From positions 25,757-89,756 of the forward strand of contig NZ_WJBI01000015.1 of NCBI RefSeq assembly GCF_020804225.1: DNA of 64,000 nt. Direction: 5' to 3'. A program made the position numbers and the translations under genes. This DNA is from Methanosarcina sp. DH2 (GTDB taxonomy: Archaea; Halobacteriota; Methanosarcinia; Methanosarcinales; Methanosarcinaceae). Shown here in pieces: positions 57,653-64,000 of the stretch. How positions within the stretch are numbered: the first letter of the stretch is position 1; the number at the start of each line of letters is the position of its first letter. Under the pieces are notes generated by a model. It did no database searches and was not told where the DNA came from. It saw only the letters and a program-made list of their open reading frames with translations.

Positions 57653-57892
57653 AGCCCGAAAGTTAAGAACGAAAGTAAAAATAAAAAATAAATTTAAAAA
57701 TGCGGATATTTAACAAATGCAAAGATTTAACAAATGAAAGTTTAACAAATGAAAATTTAACAAATGAAAGTTTAAAAAATTCAATGTTAAAAAATTCAAT
57801 GTTAAAAATAGAATATTAAAAAAATAAATATTAAAGAATAGATCTTGAATTCAAGATAAGATGACGGATAAAATGAAAACAGGAGCTTAAAA
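57653..57892. repeat. Tandem-repeat spacer between ccmA and ccmB
   Basis: Three to four copies of TTTAACAAATGAAAG (about 57708-57772) followed by two copies of AAAAAATTCAATGTT (57774-57804). AT-rich, no gene; may be an RNA processing or slippage region inside the operon. Confidence 0.6.
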
Positions 57893-58573
57893 ATGATCCG
57901 GAGCTATTATATTGCTGCAAAAGACCTTAAAGCCGAGTTCCGGACAAAACAGATGCTCAACTCAATGTTTATTTTCTCGCTTCTCGCACTTGTGGTCTTC
58001 AGCGTTTCATTTGGAGATTTTCTCGGGGACGCTGAGAAGGTTGAAAAACTTGCTCCCGGAGTTCTCTGGATTGCTTTTACTTTTGCCGGGATGCTCGGGC
58101 TTTCCAGGACTTTTGTCATGGAAACTGAGAACGGATGCCTTGAAGCACTTATGCTCTGTCCTGTGGACAAGGGTGCTATTTATACAGGGAAAATTCTCTC
58201 CAATCTTGCAATTGTATTTCTTATGGAAGCTGTAACCCTGCCTTTCTTTATCATACTTTTCAATTACAACCTGGATATCCGAACCTTACTCCTGCTCCTG
58301 CTAATCCTTTTACTCGGGACTTTCGGGTTTATTGCTGTCGGAACCCTGCTCTCTGCCCTTACCCTCGGCACCCGTACCAGAGAGCTCCTCCTGCCAGTCC
58401 TTCTCCTGCCTGTTCTCCTGCCTGTCCTGATTCCTTCAGTGGAGGCAACTGCCGGAGTTCTTGCCGGAAACAATATAGTAGATTTGTTTCCTGAAATCAG
58501 GCTGCTTGCAGTTTACGACCTTGTGTTTTTTGTGATCTCGCACCTGGTCTTTGAATACGTAGTCTCAGACTGA
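57893..58573 (+). CDS. ccmB: Heme exporter permease CcmB
   Basis: 226-residue membrane protein with about six helices and the CcmB pattern (AAKDLKAEFRTKQMLNSMFIFSLLALVVFS, LSRTFVMETENGCLEALMLCPVDKGAIYTGK, GNNIVDLFPEIRLLAVYDLVFF). It works with CcmA and CcmC to load heme for cytochrome c assembly. GGAG precedes the ATG. Confidence 0.93.
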   Translation: MIRSYYIAAKDLKAEFRTKQMLNSMFIFSLLALVVFSVSFGDFLGDAEKVEKLAPGVLWIAFTFAGMLGLSRTFVMETENGCLEALMLCPVDKGAIYTGKILSNLAIVFLMEAVTLPFFIILFNYNLDIRTLLLLLLILLLGTFGFIAVGTLLSALTLGTRTRELLLPVLLLPVLLPVLIPSVEATAGVLAGNNIVDLFPEIRLLAVYDLVFFVISHLVFEYVVSD

Positions 58574-59072
58574 GGTTTTTCTTGAAGGAAAAAAGAAGAA
58601 AAAGGAAAGAATGAGAAAAGTAAAGAGAAGAATGAGAAAAGTAAAGAGAAGAATGAGAAAAATAAAGAGAAGAATGAGAAAAATAAAGAGAAAAAAGGGA
58701 AAAGAAAAGAGAAGAAAGAGAGAAAAATAGTAAAGCAGAAGATGCTTCAAGAAAGCGATCAAAATAGAATCAATAATAAATAAAGTGAACCGATATATTC
58801 ACACACCTGTACGCGGCTGCTTCACAATGCACCTGCTGCTTCATATTGTGCGTTGTTAACTTTACATCCAGTCTCTTTATCCAATATTTTCATCCGATTT
58901 CTTTATCGAATCTCTTAATAGGTCAGCTTTGATGGCTGATCAGCCCTGGTGGGCTAAAGTTGACAGAATTTATAGTTCACTATATTACACATGAATAATA
59001 ATTATTCACAAATAAGTTAGTAACCTTCAGTATCATTATCGGAGTCGTGTTAATCTTAACCTATTAAAACAC
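58574..59072. repeat. Spacer before ccmC with purine tandem repeats
   Basis: Four copies of a 21-bp unit (AGAATGAGAAAAGTAAAGAGA) at 58608-58691, all purine on the plus strand. A small hairpin AGCCC-TGGT-GGGCT lies at about 58944-58957. Minus-strand reading frames here are repeat artefacts. Confidence 0.7.
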
Positions 59073-59795
59073 GTGAAAGAAATGACCTCAAGTTCCAGAA
59101 AAATCGGAGTGATGGCAGCTGCAACTGCCGGCGTAATGCTTCTTGCAACATATATGCTTTTCTTCTACCTGCCTCCAATCAGGGATGAATCAGGGGAGGT
59201 CCTGAGCGGAAGCTTCAGAATCTTTTTCTTCCACATGCCAATAGCAATTATTTCTTACCTGGCTTTTGGAATCTTATTTGTTGCAAGTATCCTCTACCTC
59301 AGGGAAAAGTCCCTTAAATGGGATATCTATGCCCGCTCGGCAGCCGAGGTAGGAACCCTTTTTGCATTCCTTGTGCTGGTAACAGGCTCGATCTGGGCAA
59401 AAGATGCCTGGGGCTGGTACTGGATCTGGGACATCAGGCTGACCACTTCCCTGGTCCTCTTCCTTGTTTACCTCGCGTATGCAATGCTCAGAAAATCCCT
59501 CGACGAATCTGAAAAAAGAGCCAGGCTCTCGGCAGTCTTCGGAATCCTGGGCTTCATGTCCGTACCCCTGAGTTTCTTTTCAATCCGGCTCTGGCGATCG
59601 GCTCACCCCCTTATGTTCGGAGGAAACACCGGCGGAAGTGGGGGAGGGCTTGAAGGGACAGCGCTTCAACTGACTCTCATTGTCAATTTCATAGCTTATT
59701 TCCTGCTTTTCCTTACCCTATTTTCTGTGAAAGTACAGAATGAGCGGATAGAAGAGGAACTTGACGCACGCAAATATGCTGAATTTGAAGCCTGA
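59073..59795 (+). CDS. ccmC: Heme-handling protein CcmC
   Basis: 240 residues, six membrane helices, with the tryptophan-rich heme-binding motif WGWYWIWDIRLT between helices and conserved His in FFFHMP and RSAHPL. Binds heme for transfer to the CcmE step. GTG start at 59073; ATG at 59082 is an alternative. No ccmE or ccmF is visible in the window, so the rest of the pathway must be elsewhere or absent. Confidence 0.93.
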   Translation: MKEMTSSSRKIGVMAAATAGVMLLATYMLFFYLPPIRDESGEVLSGSFRIFFFHMPIAIISYLAFGILFVASILYLREKSLKWDIYARSAAEVGTLFAFLVLVTGSIWAKDAWGWYWIWDIRLTTSLVLFLVYLAYAMLRKSLDESEKRARLSAVFGILGFMSVPLSFFSIRLWRSAHPLMFGGNTGGSGGGLEGTALQLTLIVNFIAYFLLFLTLFSVKVQNERIEEELDARKYAEFEA

Positions 59796-59916
59796 TCAGA
59801 AGGATCCATTTCAGTATATTATCTCCTTTTTCCTTTTTTTTCAAGCCGTATTACATAATTTTGATATATATCATACTGGATATAGATAATAACTTCTTTA
59901 TTTTTGAGGGAAGGTC

Positions 59917-60753
59917 ATGCGTATTAAAGTTCTAGCTGCAGCAGGGTTAATTTTGTTGGGAATTGTGGTTTTTTCTATATATTTGGGCTCCAACAATGAG
60001 AGTGTACCGGATGACAAAGGCATAATTCAAAAAATAGAGGTTAAAAACAGCAGTTTTCTTGAGGTTTCGGAAGATTGGGATGGTTTTGAAACAGTAATTA
60101 TAGATACCGACAAACTCAGGAAAGCCGCAGATAACGGACAAGTGACCCTCAGCTTAATGGGGGAGGAATTCGAGGTTAGAATCCAAGAGGTCTCCAGGCA
60201 AAATGGTAAGAATGGTGAAAACGCATACTTTTATATAGGATCTATTGTCGGCAGTAAACAAAGTAGAGCTGAGTTATATATAGAAGGAGAAATTTTTCAT
60301 GGGTCTGTTGAACTGGGAGAACCCTGGAATGTTACATACAACATTGCACATACTGATGAAAGATACAATGGGAAAATAGTCCACGTTATGTTTATGATAG
60401 ATTGGGAGAAGGAAAGGGAAAGGCTGGAACAGGAAGATATTGACCCCCTGCAGTTTTTCCTTATAAATAGTGATTCCAGGAAGCATGTGATATCTATCGA
60501 GATTTTTGATTTTAATAATAAATCCATATTCAAAGAGACCTACACACTGGGTTTCGAAGACGAGATATCCTCACCGAAAATAGATGCCGAACTGGGACAA
60601 TACAGGTATGAAATTATTCTGGATAATAATTCTACTTTTGAACAGAAAGTACAGGCGGATCACGCTACTAATCTGTGTTCTTCAGAAAAACTATACATCA
60701 ATCTAATAGATCATCCCGAATATCCGATGGAAATCGGAATTGAAGTTGCCTGA
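59917..60753 (+). CDS. Secreted/anchored hypothetical protein
   Basis: 278 residues: N-terminal membrane anchor (VLAAAGLILLGIVVFSIYLG), then a beta-rich domain (DWDGFETVIIDTDKLRK, FYIGSIVGSKQSRAELYIEGEIFHGSVELG) whose layout resembles the propeptide domain of secreted metalloproteases. A second beta-sandwich of about 100 residues follows (KHVISIEIFDFNNKSIFKETYTLGF). No protease motif is present. GAGGGAAGG precedes the ATG. Function unknown. Confidence 0.75.
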   Translation: MRIKVLAAAGLILLGIVVFSIYLGSNNESVPDDKGIIQKIEVKNSSFLEVSEDWDGFETVIIDTDKLRKAADNGQVTLSLMGEEFEVRIQEVSRQNGKNGENAYFYIGSIVGSKQSRAELYIEGEIFHGSVELGEPWNVTYNIAHTDERYNGKIVHVMFMIDWEKERERLEQEDIDPLQFFLINSDSRKHVISIEIFDFNNKSIFKETYTLGFEDEISSPKIDAELGQYRYEIILDNNSTFEQKVQADHATNLCSSEKLYINLIDHPEYPMEIGIEVA

Positions 60754-60879
60754 TTTATTTTCCCTTCTCTTTCCTTCCTTTTCCTCTCGCAGCTAAAAGA
60801 AACTTTGTGCCTGAATACGAAGCCTCTTTTTTCAGGAATCCTGGATAATTATTTACCCTCCTCTCCCCTATTTTTTCCC

Positions 60880-61983
60880 ATGATTTTCGACCCTATCACA
60901 GTCTGTAGCATGGAACTCCAGAACCGCATTGTAAGGTCCGCAACGCATGAATTCATGGCTGAAGAAGACGGGACGCCCACTTCCGGACTCGGAGATCTCT
61001 ATGAAGAACTTGCAAAAAATGAAGTCGGCTTAATAATAACTGGCTATTCTTATGTCCTTCCCGGCGGGCAGAGCGATGCTTCCCAGCAGGGAATTTATGA
61101 TGACAGGTTTATTGAGCCATACAGGAAGATTACGGATAGGGTACACAGATACAGAAGCAGGATAGTGCTTCAGATAGTACATGGAGGCAGGCAGGCAGAT
61201 GTTTCTGAAGAATATCCTACCCCTATGGCTCCCTCAGCAGTTAAAAACGGGCATTCGGCAACTATGCCGAAGGAAATGACCGAAGGAGAAATTCTGAAAG
61301 TGATTGAGGCATTCACACAGGCGGCTGTCCGGGCAAAAAAAGCAGGCTTTGATGGAGTGCAACTCCACTGTGCCCATGGTTTTCTCTTAAGCAATTTTAT
61401 CTCTCCTTATACTAACAGGCGGACCGATAGATGGGGAAGTTCCGTGGAAAACCGGGCAAGGATAGTCACGGAGATTGTAAGGCGCATAAAAGATGAGACT
61501 GGGGGCGATTTCCCGATTTTTGTCAAAATGAATGCAACGGATGGCTTCCAGCCCGGCACGGCGAAGGCAGAACTCGGGCTTGATATATCCCAGGCTGTGG
61601 AAACTGCAAAACTTCTGGAAAAAGCAGGTGTATGTGCAATCGAGGTCAGTGGAGGGATAAGCGAAGCAGGTGGAGTGACTATAAAGACCGCAATCAATTC
61701 TCCTGCTAAAGAGGCTTACTTTAAGGACTATTCCAAAATGATAAAAAGTGCAGTGAATATTCCTTTAATCCTTGTAGGAGGTATCAGGTCTCTTTCTGTT
61801 ATGGAAGACCTGCTTGAAAACGGGTTCGCAGACCTTATATCCATGAGCAGGACATTCATCAGCGAACCTGACCTTATTTTAAAACTTAAATCAGGAGAGG
61901 CTAAAAAGGCAAGGTGCGTGTCCTGCAACCTCTGTTTTGACCCCAGAGGTTTAAGGTGCAATTTCGAGTTTGATCGATTTTAA
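60880..61983 (+). CDS. NADH:flavin oxidoreductase / old yellow enzyme family
   Basis: About 368 residues from ATG 60880 (MIFDPITVCSMELQNRIVRSA), a more family-like start than the in-frame ATG at 60805. TIM-barrel FMN enzyme: GYSYVLPGG, LQIVHGGRQ, GVQLHCAHGFLLSNFISPYTN, RWGSSVENRARI, and phosphate-binding VGGIRS. The C-terminus CVSCNLCFDPRGLRC has four Cys, reminiscent of the Fe-S site of 2,4-dienoyl-CoA-type reductases, but the larger Fe-S/FAD domains are absent. Substrate unknown. Confidence 0.9.
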   Translation: MIFDPITVCSMELQNRIVRSATHEFMAEEDGTPTSGLGDLYEELAKNEVGLIITGYSYVLPGGQSDASQQGIYDDRFIEPYRKITDRVHRYRSRIVLQIVHGGRQADVSEEYPTPMAPSAVKNGHSATMPKEMTEGEILKVIEAFTQAAVRAKKAGFDGVQLHCAHGFLLSNFISPYTNRRTDRWGSSVENRARIVTEIVRRIKDETGGDFPIFVKMNATDGFQPGTAKAELGLDISQAVETAKLLEKAGVCAIEVSGGISEAGGVTIKTAINSPAKEAYFKDYSKMIKSAVNIPLILVGGIRSLSVMEDLLENGFADLISMSRTFISEPDLILKLKSGEAKKARCVSCNLCFDPRGLRCNFEFDRF

Positions 61984-62606
61984 AAAACTACAGTTATTTC
62001 CATTTCAAATACATTTTTTCCTTTTTCTGACTTTGTTTTTCTATTTTTTTCTATTTATTCTTTTTCTAGTTTTTTCTTTTTCTAGTTTTTCTTCCCTCTA
62101 ATTTGTTGATCATTCATCTTTATATAGTGATATTTTTGAGTAAAAAGAAAAAGGTGGCTGATTCTAAACTCTTAACTCTTGCCCTTACAATATAACCACG
62201 GGGTCAGGAAAGTATTTTTCTCCCTATGTTGAGTATTTCCTCATAGTATTGAATTTCCTTAATAGCAGCAGCGGGTTGCTTGTGGACTTGATTTACTGGT
62301 AGGCTGGCTACAGGTCTGTACGGCGCAGAAGAGAAATAGAATTTGATTTATGAGTATCCCGGAATAGATCAAACAAGCAATTACGAACCGCTAATTTTTT
62401 CTAATAACTCATTCTTTCTTCGAACTGTTTATTGGTTTTTGTTTACAATTGTTTTTTAATAATTACCTGGAAAAAGAGGGTCTGAACGTATATTTTTTAT
62501 AATAGATAGATACAAAAGAGATAAGCTTTACAGGCTGTTTATAGGGACTCTGGTTTACATTTTCTGCCGGGTCCGCGACTTAAAAATGTGTGTGAGGAAG
62601 AGAATA
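61984..62606. other. Spacer with T-rich terminator region
   Basis: Runs of TTTTTCTAGTTTTTTC (62035-62095) follow the reductase gene and probably terminate it. The rest, up to the XRE-cupin start, holds an AT-rich promoter region (TATATTTTTTATAATAGATAG near 62491) and no gene. Confidence 0.45.
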
Positions 62607-63185
62607 ATGTCAGAAGAGAACCGTGTCGGAAGTAAAATACGCCAGCTTAGAGAAGCCCAGGATATGACTGTTGAAGAACTGGCTGAAGCCAGTCAGAGCA
62701 ATGTGGAGTTAATCCAGCAGCTAGAAAACGGAGCCCTCGTTCCGTCCTTGACCCCTCTTTTAAAGATTGCCCGGGCTTTAGGCGTCCGCCTTGGTACTTT
62801 TCTGGACGACGTCCCCCAGAGCGGGCCTGTAGTCGTAAGGGCAGGACTATCCGAAAACGTGGTCCGTTTTTCCGGAAAGACCGAGAAGCCAAAGAAAAGT
62901 GCTCTTGAGTTTTACTCCCTTGCCTCGGACAAATCAGACCGCCATATGGAGCCTTTTATCATTGATATCCACCCTTCCCCTGAAGAAAGCCACAAACTCT
63001 CTTCTCACGAAGGGGAAGAATTCATTTATGTACTTTCTGGAGAAATTGAAATTTTCTATGGCAAGGACGTTCACAGGCTAAGTGTCGGAGACAGCATCTA
63101 TTATGATTCCATCGTCCCGCATGATGTCCATGCAGCAGGGAAAGAGGATGCAAGAATAATGGCTGTAGTCTATGCTCCTCTCTGA
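62607..63185 (+). CDS. XRE-family regulator with cupin domain
   Basis: About 192 residues: an N-terminal helix-turn-helix ([50 protein letters not shown]) and a C-terminal cupin with [31 protein letters not shown]. Such proteins sense a small metabolite and regulate adjacent genes. The start at ATG 62607 is supported by GAGGAAGAG just upstream. It heads a cluster with the thioesterase and acyl-CoA synthetase genes, so it may control them. Confidence 0.92.
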   Translation: MSEENRVGSKIRQLREAQDMTVEELAEASQSNVELIQQLENGALVPSLTPLLKIARALGVRLGTFLDDVPQSGPVVVRAGLSENVVRFSGKTEKPKKSALEFYSLASDKSDRHMEPFIIDIHPSPEESHKLSSHEGEEFIYVLSGEIEIFYGKDVHRLSVGDSIYYDSIVPHDVHAAGKEDARIMAVVYAPL

Positions 63186-63294
63186 AAGCCTCAGCTAGGT
63201 GGGTAAGAGAGTAAAAACGTTACTTAAAAAAGCAGAAATTTAGATTAAAAAATTGGATAATTGAGTACAGATACTAAGAGTTAGGGAATCCAAA

Positions 63295-63750
63295 ATGTTC
63301 AGTATAAATGTTAGTCCGCGCTTTGGAGATATTGATGGGCTCGGGCATATAAACAACACAGTCCTTCCAGTATGGTTCGAAACGGGGAGAAACTCCATTT
63401 TCAGGCTTTTCTCGCCGGACCTTGACCTTAGCCCTGATGTATGGCACCTGATCCTTGTCAGAACTGAATTTGATTTTCTGAGGCAGATGTATTTCAGGTC
63501 CGACGTAGAGATCAGAACCTTCATTACAAAGATCGGGAACAGCTCCTTTACTGTCGGGCACGAGGCCTGGCAGGAAGGGGAACTTAAGGTAAGGGGTCAG
63601 GCAGTACTGGTTTATTATGATTTCAAACTCCAGAAAGCACTCCCCCTTCCGGATTCAATCCGCGAGATTTTAAAAAGGCATATTTTCCCTTCAATGGATG
63701 CCTCCTCAGCAGATGCGGAAACAGATACGGATTCTCCCTGCTCTATTTAA
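63295..63750 (+). CDS. 4HBT-family acyl-CoA thioesterase
   Basis: 151 residues of the hotdog fold: PRFGDIDGLGHINNTVLPVWFETGRN carries the family Asp/Gly-His-Asn active-site region. The rest fits 4-hydroxybenzoyl-CoA thioesterase-like proteins that hydrolyse acyl-CoA thioesters. Placed between an XRE-cupin regulator and an acyl-CoA synthetase, suggesting an acyl-CoA cycle or aromatic/fatty acid metabolism. No strong ribosome site is seen before the ATG. Confidence 0.9.
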   Translation: MFSINVSPRFGDIDGLGHINNTVLPVWFETGRNSIFRLFSPDLDLSPDVWHLILVRTEFDFLRQMYFRSDVEIRTFITKIGNSSFTVGHEAWQEGELKVRGQAVLVYYDFKLQKALPLPDSIREILKRHIFPSMDASSADAETDTDSPCSI

Positions 63751-63849
63751 ACATACTTCAGAAACGCCTTTAACTGGCCGGAATATAAAAACCCCATTCA
63801 TAAGCCAGAAGTTTCTGAAAGTAGTAGTCCAGAAGAAGAGGCTGAAACC

Positions 63850-64000
63850 ATGCATCTTATAGAAGATTCTCTTGGAGAATACTTTGAAAAACAGGTAGCT
63901 ATAGACCCTGATCATGAGTTTATGGTTTATCCGGACCGTAACCTGCGCTTTACTTACGGTCAATTCAACGAAAGAGTAAATAACCTTGCAAAAGGGCTGC
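63850..64000 (+). CDS. AMP-forming acyl-CoA synthetase, N-terminus (cut by window edge)
   Basis: The first 50 codons ([44 protein letters not shown]) match the N-terminal domain of AMP-dependent acyl-CoA synthetases/ligases. The ATP-binding motifs lie beyond the window. GAAGAGGCTGAAACC precedes the ATG. Same strand as the thioesterase, 99 bases after its stop. Confidence 0.85.
   Translation, partial: MHLIEDSLGEYFEKQVAIDPDHEFMVYPDRNLRFTYGQFNERVNNLAKGL

Noticed and set aside
58565-58762. Minus-strand hydrophobic frame (Leu/Ile/Phe repeats)
   Set aside because: Artefact of the 21-bp purine repeats read on the opposite strand.

Overview
The window reads as a chromosomal piece of a Methanosarcina-type methanogenic archaeon. 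Supporting signs are archaeal TATA boxes with GGAGG-type ribosome sites, topoisomerase VI beside a bacterial-type DNA gyrase, PdxS/PdxT-type vitamin B6 synthesis, a CcmABC cytochrome c maturation set, families typical of Methanosarcina (metal-dependent membrane hydrolases, NEW3-domain proteins, proteins with PGF-like C-terminal anchors), and long AT-rich intergenic spacers full of small repeats. The species was not determined.

Left part (1-14 kb). A cut-off insertion-sequence transposase is followed by one half of a ~440 bp direct repeat (424-862). Its partner lies at 13302-13739. Between the halves, on the minus strand, runs a nine-gene cluster (11463 to 953): a small secreted protein, two secreted beta-propeller proteins, four NosY-like ABC-2 permeases, a secreted NEW3/Ig-like protein and one ATPase. 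The order shows that a propeller-permease-permease block was duplicated. A membrane-tethered winged-helix regulator and a secreted gene broken by one in-frame stop sit upstream, followed by an FMN-binding oxidoreductase-like gene whose truncated copy lies in the left repeat.

Middle (14-36.5 kb). pdxT and pdxS (separated by a repeat-filled spacer), a PGF-like anchored surface protein, a PAP2 phosphatase, a lipoprotein hydrolase, three paralogous DUF457-type membrane hydrolases (one carrying a six-fold eight-residue repeat), Fe/Mn superoxide dismutase, a SnoaL-like protein, a 991-residue HD plus Hsp90-type ATPase fusion, a TPR protein truncated by one stop codon, and an AAA/DUF4143 ATPase with a palindromic operator candidate. 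Intergenic MITE-like and hairpin elements are common.

Topoisomerase block (36.5-47 kb). gyrA-gyrB and top6A-top6B, all on the minus strand, are separated by 1.27 kb holding an 18-19 bp tandem repeat and a structured, possibly RNA-coding stretch. GyrA has unusual acidic extensions at both ends.

Right part (47-64 kb). An accessory pair (unknown soluble protein; membrane pentapeptide-repeat protein), a split MgtE/SLC41-like transporter with a double PhoU/TrkA-C partner, a repeat-rich spacer with an internally deleted IS5-type element, a DUF362 protein, a zinc-ribbon peptide, a PEBP lipoprotein, MsrA, CcmA/CcmB/CcmC, an old-yellow-enzyme family reductase, and at the edge an XRE-cupin regulator, an acyl-CoA thioesterase and the start of an AMP-forming acyl-CoA synthetase. 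No tRNA, rRNA or CRISPR array was recognised.
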